Source: Mesotaenium endlicherianum
Taxonomy: Eukaryota; Streptophyta; Zygnematophyceae; Zygnematales; Mesotaeniaceae
DNA: 64,000 bases
Direction of reading: 5' to 3'
Assembly: GCA_009602735.1 (NCBI GenBank)
Contig: WELA01013860.1
Coordinates: 44,458 to 108,457, forward strand
Part shown: in pieces, positions 55,887 to 64,000 of the stretch
How positions within the stretch are numbered: position 1 is the stretch's first letter
Layout: each line of letters begins with the position of its first letter
Made by a program: the position numbers and the translations under genes
The notes under the pieces: generated by a model
What the model saw: the letters and a program-made list of their open reading frames with translations, nothing else
What the model was told of the DNA's origin: nothing
Database searches by the model: none

Positions 55887-57323
55887 ATGGAGAACCAGGA
55901 TAACGAGAATGTTGAAAACCAGGCGGAAAGCCATGTAGCGGGAACCCGTACCTATTCTGAAGCAGTGGCAGATACTGCAGCTAGAGAGGCTGCAGATGAG
56001 GCAGCTGCTATTGCCGCAGTCGCAACACAGCAAGCTGAGGAGGAGAGAGCTAGATTAGCTGAACAATTAGCGAAGGCTGGTGAGGATACGGAAAGGAGGG
56101 AAGGACAGCCCGCTGACAAGTGTACGGTTGAAGAACTTATGGCATCCAGGGCCAATGTTCTCAACCCACCTCCTGCTGTACAACTCAATGTACCCCTAGG
56201 TCAAATACGTGACCGGCTGAATGCGGCAGGAATTGCTGCTGCAGGAGCGAGAGGGACTGTTGAGGACACGAATCAACGAGTAGATGCCAATGCTACTGCT
56301 GCATTTGCTGGACTATCACCCCAGAGTGTAGACTTGGGAGCATTGTTCGTTCAAATGCAGTCGCAAATGGCAACCATGTATCAGTCCCAACAGGAGGACA
56401 AAAGAATCATAATGTCTCTACTTCGAGACAGAGACCAACTGGGGTCTCAAACCACTGGGGGTGGTGGCAGAGGGCCTAGTAAGCCCAAGCCAAAACCTCC
56501 CGAGGACTATGATCCTGAGGGAAACATAAATTATTACTCGATCAAATTTCTCGCGGATGTTGAGCAGTGGCTGGAGAACTACCCAGAACTGCAAGATTAC
56601 GAGAAGGTCAGGCACACCGGTGCGCTACTGAAAGGCAGTGCCGCAGACAGGTGGCTTTACTGGAAAGGGGATCGTAAGGCTCAGCAACTCGGTGACCCTA
56701 CGTGGGGAGAGTTTGTCGAGAAGTTGCATGAGAAGTTTGATGTCATCAACCAGCAGGAGAAAGCTATCCATGCGATGATCTCCCTGACACTGAAGCAGAC
56801 CACTTCAGTTGCTGAGTTTGCTCAAAAGTTCCAGGAGAATATGATGAAACAGCCAGACTTGCGAGAACGGTATAAAATAGCATACTTAAGGTATGGCTTG
56901 AAATCCGAAGTCTCTGGTCATTTCGCTGAAAAGAAGTATGAGAAATTGGCTGACTTGATCCAGGATGCTGATGCTTGGGATCGGCAGCAATTCAATCACA
57001 AGCGCCAGAGTAATGCTTTGGTGTCGAAGGTTGTCAAAAAGCCCCATGGTTCCTACAATACAATTGGAGGAGACCAGGCTGAGGACGATCAGGGTGATGA
57101 ATATGGGTATGAGTACAATGCTCTGCAGTCTAGAGGGAGAGGTGGTTTCTCTCGAGGCGGCTATGGAAGAGGTGGTGGTAGGGCTAAGCCGAGACCAGCC
57201 TCAGCAAAATCGATTTGCTTCCATTGCCACCAGCCAGGTCACTTCAGAGAGCAGTGTCCAGACAAGCACCTTCCGAAGGTCGAGAGAAAAGACCAGCCTT
57301 TAAAAGACAGCAACAATCAGTAA
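55887..57323 (+). CDS. gag: Family-D gag polyprotein
   Basis: An intact 478-residue frame starts with an ATG 60 bases after the PBS. The N-terminus is Ala/Glu-rich and probably coiled-coil (about residues 25-75). The retrotransposon gag domain lies at about 215-370 (KFLADVEQWLENYPEL, GSAADRWLYWKG, AEFAQKFQENMMKQPDL, LRYGLKSEVSGHF). A Gly/Arg-rich stretch (about 415-440, RGRGGFSRGGYGRGGGR) precedes one CCHC knuckle (CFHCHQPGHFREQC). An RGG stretch next to the knuckle should add RNA binding. Confidence 0.93.
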   Translation: MENQDNENVENQAESHVAGTRTYSEAVADTAAREAADEAAAIAAVATQQAEEERARLAEQLAKAGEDTERREGQPADKCTVEELMASRANVLNPPPAVQLNVPLGQIRDRLNAAGIAAAGARGTVEDTNQRVDANATAAFAGLSPQSVDLGALFVQMQSQMATMYQSQQEDKRIIMSLLRDRDQLGSQTTGGGGRGPSKPKPKPPEDYDPEGNINYYSIKFLADVEQWLENYPELQDYEKVRHTGALLKGSAADRWLYWKGDRKAQQLGDPTWGEFVEKLHEKFDVINQQEKAIHAMISLTLKQTTSVAEFAQKFQENMMKQPDLRERYKIAYLRYGLKSEVSGHFAEKKYEKLADLIQDADAWDRQQFNHKRQSNALVSKVVKKPHGSYNTIGGDQAEDDQGDEYGYEYNALQSRGRGGFSRGGYGRGGGRAKPRPASAKSICFHCHQPGHFREQCPDKHLPKVERKDQPLKDSNNQ

Positions 57324-57472
57324 TCTAGTCTACTGACTGTGAGGATGCTAGAGATAGTGAGTCGTCACTAGCTGCCCTCGTAGCAGGTATTATGGGTCCT
57401 GCTGAACTGGATTCACTATGCATGCCTGACAACTAGATAAAGGAGACCATCAGCAACATAGACATCCAGAGA

Positions 57473-58200
57473 GTGCACACTCTGGATGCTCTTGTTCCAC
57501 CTGATGTCCAACATTTCTTTGCTAAGTCGGAAGAACAATGCGAAAGTCAGGAAAAAACAATTCCCCCTATCCTACTGCATTGCATGATTGCCGGTAGAAA
57601 GATGAGGGCATTTGTTGACGGAGGGGCGTCACAGACTTTTATCCATAAGGACTTAGTTAAGCAGCTAAGGTTGCCTACTGTCACCCAAGGGAATAGAAAA
57701 ATATTCCTTGGAGATGCCTCAAGTATCCCGGGAGGAGTTATAACCAAGCCTATTGAGGTCCAGTTAGGTTCTGGCATTGCCGTTCTAACTGAAACGCTTA
57801 CGTTTGAGGTACTCAACACTTGCTTTTATGATCTCATGCTAGACAGGTCCTGGCTTAATAGACATCAAGCTGAAGTGTGTTGGAGCAGAGGTACAGTTAA
57901 AGTGAGAGGAGCCAGTGATGGGCTGACTGACTTGGCACCACCAGTGCTCTTCCTCTTGTCCTGTATGGATGGCAACTGAAGGAAAAGAAGAGGCTTCCAG
58001 AAGGATGCAAGTTGCTGAATGCAATGGAGTTCGTCAAAAGCTGGAACCAGAAGAAAGGCATAATGTTTGATCTGCTGCTAAGAGAGGTACCTCCTCAACC
58101 TGAAGAAGTGGTTGAGAAAAAGGTAAGCCCTCCGGAGCACCCTACTGCTGCAAAAATTGTTGCTCAGTACACGGATATTTTAAAATGCCTCCAGGACTTA
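57473..58200 (+). pseudogene. Family-D protease region, frameshifted
   Basis: Retropepsin-like segment with FVDGGAS (Asp-Gly-Gly in place of the usual Asp-Ser/Thr-Gly), FLGDASSIPGG and VLNTCFYDLMLDRSWL. A one-base deletion in the run after CTTGGCACC (near 57941) shifts the frame relative to the second copy at 63265-64000, which has CTTGGCACCC. The linker towards RT ([18 protein letters not shown]) is recognisable in the shifted frame. Confidence 0.85.
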
Positions 58201-59102
58201 CCCCTAAGAGGGAAGTAGATCATAGGATTGATCTATTACCTGGGAGTCAGCCACCCTGGCAACGCACTTATGGCTTGTCTTATGTGGAGAGCGAGGAGTT
58301 GAAAACACAGATTGCAGAGCTTGAGGAAAATGGTTATATTTCTCCCAGTAAATCACCTTACGGCGCACCCATCCTCTTTGTTAAGAAAAAGGATGGCAGT
58401 ATGCGGATGTGTGTGGATTACAGAGCCCTGAACAGAATTACGGTAAAGACTAAGTATGCTTTACCCAGAATCGAGGACTTGCTTGATACCCTGTCTGGTG
58501 CTAAGGTGTTCAGTAAGATAGATCTCAAGAGTGGTTATCATCAAATCAGAATTGCTGAGGGGGATGAACACAAGACTGCCTTCTGCACACGTTATGGACA
58601 CTATGAGTTCAACGTGATGCCCTTTGGACTGACTAATGGTCCTGCGACCTTCATGGGTGCTACAAATGACATTTTCAGACCTTATTTGGATAAGTTTGTG
58701 CAAGTTGAAGCTCAGCACACTGAACACTTAAAGACCGTCATGGACACTCATAGAAAAAATCACTTATATGCTAAGTGTGATTTCTTTAAAAAAAGTATTG
58801 TCTTCTTAGGCCACGTTGTCAGTAAAGAAGGCATCAGTGTGGATCCTAAGAAAGTCCAGACCATAAGGGACTGGCCAGTACCACAGTCAGTCTCTAAAGT
58901 TAGATCCTTTCTCGGGTTGGCTAACTACTATAGGAGATTTATTGAGAATTATTCGACAAAGGTTAGTGAACTGACTGACCTTCGTAAGAAAGACATAGGG
59001 TATGTGTGGGGGGAAGAGCAGCAGGCTGCCTTCCAGACCCTTAAAGATGCTCTTTGTTCTGCCCCACTGCTAGCCGTGTATGACCCCAGCAAATCCGTGT
59101 AG
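58185..59102 (+). pseudogene. Family-D reverse transcriptase lacking the catalytic YxDD loop
   Basis: RT motifs [29 protein letters not shown] and [16 protein letters not shown] are intact. After RPYLDKFV the expected strand with the two catalytic Asp residues is missing, and the protein continues [13 protein letters not shown]. Family C has [12 protein letters not shown] at this place. A shorter deletion follows at LYAKCDFF. The thumb ([16 protein letters not shown]) is present. A TAG at 59100-59102 separates it from RNase H. This copy cannot encode an active polymerase. Confidence 0.88.
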
Positions 59103-60608
59103 GTGGTCACTGATGCCTTCGACTTTGCCATGGGTGCTATTTTGTTGCAGCCTGCTGACAAAACCACAAAGGATGGTAAGGTACGGCAGGAGTGGCATCC
59201 TGTGTTGTACGAGTCCATGACATTTAATCCAGCGGAGGTTAATTACTCAGTGCATGATAAAGAGCTGCTAGCTATCATTCATGTGCTGAAACAGTGGAGA
59301 GCATACTTACATGGTAAAGCTTTTAAGGTGATTACAGATCATCTAGCTCTGACTCACTTTCAGAATAAGTCCAAACTGTCAAGGATGGAGAACCGTTGGA
59401 GCCAGATGCTGGAGCAATTTCAAGTCCAGATCGGCAACAAACCAGGGAAGTTGAATCCTGCTGATGCACTCTCTAGAAGACCTGACTTGCAAGAAAGGAA
59501 CTTTAGTCAGCATGCTGTAGATAAAGTCCTGTGTGCACTCACTTCACTAAAGGTGAAAAAGTCCTTCCTAGAACAACTTAGGAAAGCCTACCTTTCGGAC
59601 CCAACATTTGAGCCCAGCCCCACTACTGGTATGTGCCGTGCTACTACACTCGGGTATAAGCTTAAGGGAGGGGTCTGGGTGACTGAAACCACTTCAGGCA
59701 GGCTGAAGCTGGTCATTCCTAATAAAGTGCAAATAAGGTCCCTTTTATTGAGTCAAGCACATGACAGTTTACTGGGTGGGCATTTGGGGCAGGCCAAAAC
59801 TGTTGGCAAAGTGGCAAAACATTATCATTGGGAGGGATTACCTTGGGAGGTCTTGAAATACGTTAAGTCTTGTGACCAGTGTCAAAAGAATAAGTCTAGG
59901 CACACACCACCGGGGGGCCTCGTACAAATGCTGCCCATCCCAGCTGGCCGCTGGGAAACAATATCGATGGACTGGGAGGTCACACTGCCACGAACTGCCA
60001 ATGGGCATGATTCGATACTGGTAGTCGTGGATAAACTGACAAAAATGGTCATTTTCATCCCCACAACTGTCAAAGTAACTGCACTCGAAACAGCGAGACA
60101 GTTCTACAACCATGTAGTATGCCAACATGGGCTACCCTCTAATATAATTTCAGACAAAGATTCGAAATTTACCTCTAAGTTCTGGAGGGCTTTAATGGGG
60201 TTAATGGGAGTCAAGCAGCTGCTCAGCACAGCAAACCACCCTCAGACTGATGGGCAGACTGAAAGAACTAACCGAGTTCTGCAAGAGGTACTGAGAGCCT
60301 ATATTAACCAAAAACAAGATAATTGGGATGACCTGTTACCTCAAATCCAGTTTGCGGTCAACAGTGCGGTGCACGCGTCAACGGGCAAGACTCCTTTTGA
60401 ACTAAGCCTGGGTAGAGTCCCTAAGTCTCCTTTAGATGTCCTAGGGGAGTCTTTAACTCACCCCGAAGAGATTGATTATCCGGTCTTCCTCCAATTAACT
60501 CAGGAGTTTGCTGACACCCTGTCAGAAGTCCAGCAGAACCTGCACAAAGCCCAAGAAAACCAACAAAAGTACGCTAATCAGCACTGTCGCGAACTGACCT
60601 TTTTTTAA
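59103..60608 (+). CDS. pol: Family-D RNase H and integrase
   Basis: The 501-residue frame follows the TAG at 59100. RNase [55 protein letters not shown]. The integrase zinc region has HDSLLGGHLG and CDQCQKNK. The DDE core shows SMDWEVTLP, ISDKDSKFTSKFW and NHPQTDGQTERTNRVL. The frame is lost in a T run (60599-60605), where the chromodomain segment begins in another frame. Confidence 0.92.
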   Translation: MVTDAFDFAMGAILLQPADKTTKDGKVRQEWHPVLYESMTFNPAEVNYSVHDKELLAIIHVLKQWRAYLHGKAFKVITDHLALTHFQNKSKLSRMENRWSQMLEQFQVQIGNKPGKLNPADALSRRPDLQERNFSQHAVDKVLCALTSLKVKKSFLEQLRKAYLSDPTFEPSPTTGMCRATTLGYKLKGGVWVTETTSGRLKLVIPNKVQIRSLLLSQAHDSLLGGHLGQAKTVGKVAKHYHWEGLPWEVLKYVKSCDQCQKNKSRHTPPGGLVQMLPIPAGRWETISMDWEVTLPRTANGHDSILVVVDKLTKMVIFIPTTVKVTALETARQFYNHVVCQHGLPSNIISDKDSKFTSKFWRALMGLMGVKQLLSTANHPQTDGQTERTNRVLQEVLRAYINQKQDNWDDLLPQIQFAVNSAVHASTGKTPFELSLGRVPKSPLDVLGESLTHPEEIDYPVFLQLTQEFADTLSEVQQNLHKAQENQQKYANQHCRELTFF

Positions 60609-60614
60609 GGTGAT

Positions 60615-61064
60615 TTGGTCAAACTACATTCTCAGCACCTGTACCTCCCTGGTGTGGTCAAGAAAATGCTTGGCCCTTTCTGGGTCGATCCATATTTGGT
60701 GGTGCATCGTGTCGGTCAGAACGCTTACAAACTGAACATGTCAGTCGAATACAAGGGTCATTCGGTGTTTAATGTCTCCTCCCTGGAACCCTACATCAAA
60801 GGTGATACACTGTTCATAGGTCGGTTACCTGTACAACCGGGATCGGTCCTTGCTGTCCGGGACGGCGACCATGAGGAATATGAGGTTGAGGAGATTTTAG
60901 ACGCGCGCTCGGTCCGTCGATCGTCTAAATATGTCATGAAGTACCTCATTCGATGGAAGGGTTACAATGCCTCTCGGGACACTTGGGAATTTAAAGACCA
61001 TTTGACTAATGCCAAAGGGGCGTTGAAACGATTCCACCTTCGGGCAGCTGGAGGACCTCCCTAA
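60615..61064 (+). CDS. Family-D integrase C-terminus with chromodomain
   Basis: This 149-residue segment continues the integrase after the T-run frameshift. The GPFWVDPYLVVHRVGQNAYKL part is the SH3-like/GPF module. It is followed by a chromodomain (EEYEVEEILDARSV, YLIRWKGYNASRDTWEF; about residues 90-135). Chromodomains of chromoviruses recognise methylated histones and direct integration. Confidence 0.9.
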   Translation: MVKLHSQHLYLPGVVKKMLGPFWVDPYLVVHRVGQNAYKLNMSVEYKGHSVFNVSSLEPYIKGDTLFIGRLPVQPGSVLAVRDGDHEEYEVEEILDARSVRRSSKYVMKYLIRWKGYNASRDTWEFKDHLTNAKGALKRFHLRAAGGPP

Positions 61065-61507
61065 CAGTCATTTCAGTTGACACGGGAAGGTGACAGGAGG
61101 TCCTGTCTCCATTTAAGTTGGAGGGGAAAATATATGACAGTTAGTGTGCGAGAGCGAGAAAGGGACAGTTATGTGAACCCTGAGTGTCAGCATAGTGACA
61201 GATGGGACAGCTTGGCCCACATAAAGCACCTTGGGCAGAAGGAAAATGGGCCTCGCACAGCAATACATCACTTAACGCACCTTAAACGTTTATGTCTAGC
61301 GCACCGCAACTACGTCAACTCCTAGCAAACACCCTGTAAGGTAAACAGGAACGAATACACCATACTAATACGAACTTACTCCCTTCCTGCAACGTCTAGG
61401 ACAAAGGTCAATATCCTACTAACTTGTGCCCTGGTTACATGTGCAGAATGGCTCCCACCACACAAAAGTAGGACAGATAGCGCAAGGCAGAAGAAGCCAG
61501 GAGGACA

Positions 61508-63115
61508 ATGGAGCAATACCAGAAGAAGCTGGCGGCGACGTCCCTCACCAGGAGAGAATAAGAATGGGTCCGCAAACAACAAGAGGCGGCAGAAGAAGCA
61601 CAGAGGAAGAAGGATCAGGAACCTCAGGAAAGCTGAGGAGGAGAGACAAAAGAAACAACAAGAAGAAGCGGCAGCGGCAGAGGAGGTGAGATAGAAAAAG
61701 GCTGAAGCGGACAGGCAGAAGAGCTTGGCCACTTACAGGTATACTGTGGTGGGTGGCCAAAACTTTGATAACCTGAAGAAAGCATTGTTGGCAGCCCAGG
61801 AGATCAACAAGCTGGAACAGACGAAACTGCTACAAAAGGAAGGAGCTGCAGCACTGGATAGGTACATTGAGACACACACTGGTGTGGTCCTCTACGAAAT
61901 TATGCCAAGATGGTGGGCTATACAGCAGAGCAGGCCCGGTACCTTGCAGATGATTCAGAGGACAAGCCAGTCCCAATACCGGGGATAGTGGGAGATCAGA
62001 AACTCATCAGGATGGTGAGCATGCGGCCTGATAGCTTTAAGGATACGGTATTCTACCTCACACTACTGCCAGCTTACAATGAAGTTGAGAGAAGGAGCTG
62101 GGAGTACTTGGCTAGGGAAGCAGGTCAGCAGATGTTCTCTCCCCACTGGTTCCCATGTAAACTGAGAAAAGCTGAGCATGAACCCCAGTACTACCAGCAG
62201 CCCACAGACTGGAGGTGGATGACCGTCACAAACAAAAAGCAAGAGTGTGACCGAGCCCAACCCGACGATTTCCACTATGGCCTAGACGGCTGCCTCATCC
62301 TACCACCTCACATTGCCCCTTGGGACCCCAGGCTGAATGGCTGCCTGAGTAATGTGAGTGCAGAGACCAAAGAGCACAGGAGGAGGGGGAGAGACTATTT
62401 CTCTAAGGGAAAGCATGCCTTCGTCAAATGGGCGAACAAAGCAGGCCGGATAGATATCAGCAGGCTGAAGGCCAAGCAACCTCCCGCGCGCCCTAAGAAA
62501 GGGAGGTCAGTAGACTACTCCATGTCTACCAGGGAGCAGGACGACCTAGTGGACGAGACTCCTATTCTCTCGAAGGAGGAGGATGAGGAGGAGGAAGGAG
62601 AAGAACAAGGCAGAGGAGAAGCATCAGGAGCTGGTACTCAGGAGACCCAGGGGCAGGGAGGGGCACTTCTTAAGGAACCAAGATCAGGTATATGGAACGT
62701 GATCCCGGTCATGGAAGCATTTGGACCCCGCACTCGCTCCCCCAGCCCACCTGCCCAAGCAGGAGAAGAAGCTGATCTGACTGTACTTGGCAGCAGACAC
62801 AGGCAAAAATCCCCAAAGGACAGGGGTGCCAGAAGAGGGCCACGCGGGTGGGCCAGAGGTATGCCGGCCTTTCCCTTCGCTCAGGGACATGTACCCCTTG
62901 CCAATGTATTTCAGCATCCTACTGGAATGCTCGTCTGTGTGGGGATCAACACCCAAGTGCTTGAAGAGCAGGCTACCATCCTTCGTTGTCCTCGAGGCCC
63001 AACTTTAGAACAAACGGGGTTCATTAGAAGGCCAGCTGACAGACCTAGAGGGCTGTCCAGATTTAGGTCCAGATCTCCGTCTCCTGATCCTGAAGTCCCA
63101 GGAACAACCCCCTAA
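61508..63115 (+). CDS. Extra ORF of family-D element 1, unknown function
   Basis: The longest intact frame is 61910-63115 (401 residues). Upstream fragments in other frames (61508 ATG onward and 61725-61988) read as its N-terminus once a few stops and frameshifts are allowed for. The N-terminal part is a Gln/Glu/Ala/Lys-rich coiled coil. A middle region has AYNEVERRSWEYLAREAGQQ and FHYGLDGCLILPPH. An acidic run (EEDEEEEGEEQ, about 228-240) precedes Arg/Ser/Pro motifs (RTRSPSPPAQ; FRSRSPSPDPE). I recognise no family. It sits between the chromodomain and the PPT, the place of additional or env-like ORFs, but has no signal peptide or membrane segment. Family-D fragment A has only about 90 bases here. 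Confidence 0.6.
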
Positions 63116-63210
63116 GGTGACAGGCTGAAAAGGCAGTCAGTGGGGGAGGCTGGTCAGGTTCAGTTCCCTTCTTAAAGACTTCTGCAGGTTAATGTTGTCG
63201 AGGCGACAAC

Positions 63211-63228
63211 AAGTTAAGTTGGAGGGAT
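63211..63228 (+). other. Family-D polypurine tract
   Basis: AAGTTAAGTTGGAGGGAT precedes a TGTAATGCATC LTR start. Similar AAGTTGGAGGG tracts occur at 61111-61121 and, complemented, near 20920-20930 and 20994-21005. Confidence 0.65.
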
Positions 63229-63265
63229 TGTAATGCATCGGTGTATTGTTAGATATAATATTCAT
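63229..63265 (+). repeat. Truncated family-D 3' LTR (first 37 bases)
   Basis: It matches the first bases of the 5' LTR (TGTAATG, ATTGTTAGATATAATATTCAT) and then changes abruptly to family-D internal sequence. Confidence 0.85.
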
Positions 63266-64000
63266 CACACTCTCGATGCTCTTCTTCCACCTGATGTCCA
63301 ACATTTCTTCTCTAAGTCAGGAGAACAATGCGAAAGTCAGGAAAAGACAATTCCCCCTATCCTACTGCATTGCATGATTGCAGGTAGAAAGGTGAGGGCA
63401 TTTGTTGACGGAGGGGCGTCACATACTTTTATCCATGAGGACTTAGTTAAGCGGCTAAGGCTGCCTACTGTCACCCAAGGAAATAAAAAAATATTCCTTG
63501 GAGATGCCTCAAGTATCCCGGGAGGAGTTATAACCAAGCCTATTGAGGTCCAGTTAGGTTCTGACATTGCAGTTCTAACTGAAACGCTTACATTTGAGGT
63601 ACTCAACACTGGCTTTTATGATCTCGTGCTAGGCAGGTCCTGGCTTAATAGACATCAAGCTGAAGTGTGTTGGAGCAGAGGTACAGTTAAAGTGAGAGGA
63701 GCCGGTGATGGGCAGACTGACTTGGCACCCACCAGTGCTCTTCCTCTTGTCCGATGTGGATGGCAACTGAAGGAAAAGAAGAGGCTTCCAGAAGGATACA
63801 AGTTGCTGAATGCAATGGAGTTCGTCAAAAGCTGGAACCAGAAGGAAGACAGAATGTTCTGTCTGCTGCTAAGAGAGGTACCTCCTCAACCTGAAGAAGT
63901 GGTTGAGAAAAAGGTAAGCCCTCCGGAGCACCCTACTGCTGCGAAAATTGTTGCTCAGTACACGGATGTATATAATATGCCTCCAGGACTACCCCCTAAG
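63266..64000 (+). pseudogene. Family-D copy 2, protease region, running off the window
   Basis: Homologous to 57474-58205 with few differences. FVDGGASHTFIHEDL, FLGDASSIPGG and VLNTGFYDLVLGRSWL are clear, and the frame stays open longer than in element 1 because the C run after CTTGGCACC is complete. The LTR and gag are missing on the 5' side. The linker ends at MPPGLPPK, where RT should start beyond the window. Confidence 0.88.

Larger units (their letters stand above)
55093..63265 (+). mobile_element. Family-D Ty3/gypsy chromovirus, element 1, with an extra 3' ORF
   Basis: Structure: 721-bp 5' LTR, PBS, intact gag, frameshifted protease, RT lacking its catalytic loop, RNase H and integrase, chromodomain, an added roughly 2-kb segment with its own ORF, a PPT (63211-63228) and the first 37 bases of a 3' LTR. 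The 3' LTR is cut where a second D copy begins. Family D is also represented by the minus-strand fragment at 20.6-22.3 kb, the solo LTR at 43.5 kb and the relic at 19.9 kb. Confidence 0.9.

Noticed and set aside
61725-61988. Separate 87-codon gene
   Set aside because: Its sequence continues naturally into the 61910-63115 frame after a one-base shift, so it is better read as the N-terminal part of the same extra ORF.
1-64000. CRISPR arrays, rRNA, tRNA genes, bacterial operons
   Set aside because: No spaced short repeats of that type, no rRNA-like blocks, and no cloverleaf with a plausible B box were seen by eye; splice sites and retroelements show a eukaryotic genome. A tRNA scan was not run.

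Overview
The window looks like nuclear DNA of a streptophyte (green-lineage) alga, most likely a charophyte. It holds intron-rich host genes with GT-AG splice sites and plant-type products: a NOC2 ribosome-assembly factor, an HROB-like recombination protein, a group 1 (Em-like) LEA protein and a plant-type O-fucosyltransferase. Between them lie nested LTR retrotransposons, two families of which end in chromodomains. One Ty3/gypsy-type family carries a cytosine-5 DNA methyltransferase, a combination reported before in charophytes and dinoflagellates. The species assignment is inference. There are two assembly gaps (8114-8696 and 26304-26598) and two single ambiguous bases in poly-C runs (4707, 5989).

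Layout. 1-9.6 kb: the last exon of an unrecognised gene (712-876), then the 12-exon NOC2 gene (1934-9499, +). 9.6-12 kb: intergenic. 12.1-18.2 kb: a 7-exon HROB-like gene (+). 18.2-34.4 kb: a retroelement nest. It starts with a decayed family-D fragment (+), then a minus-strand family-D fragment fused to family-B copy 1. B copy 1 is split by a nearly complete chromovirus (family C, 22793-31101, 5-bp target duplication GAAGG). The 3' LTR of C is itself split by a piggyBac-like element (28417-30517, TTAA duplication). 35.3-36.3 kb: the Em/LEA gene with ABRE-like promoter boxes. 38.3-41.8 kb: the O-fucosyltransferase gene (-). 42.5-54.2 kb: family-B copy 2 (gag, protease plus DNA methyltransferase, an unknown ORF, RT-RNase H, integrase ending in a PHD finger), with a family-D solo LTR in its leader. 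55.1-64 kb: family-D element 1, a chromovirus with an extra ORF between the chromodomain and the 3' end, joined to a second truncated D copy that runs off the window.

How the parts relate. The host genes are independent housekeeping, genome-maintenance, stress and glycosylation genes; no operon-like organisation is expected or seen. The retroelements give a relative chronology: B copy 1 before C before piggyBac; B copy 2 before the D solo LTR. The most interesting system is family B. It couples a methylation writer with conserved catalytic motifs and a histone-tail-reader-type PHD finger to a reverse transcriptase and integrase. Most of it lies in one reading frame, broken by only four stop codons.
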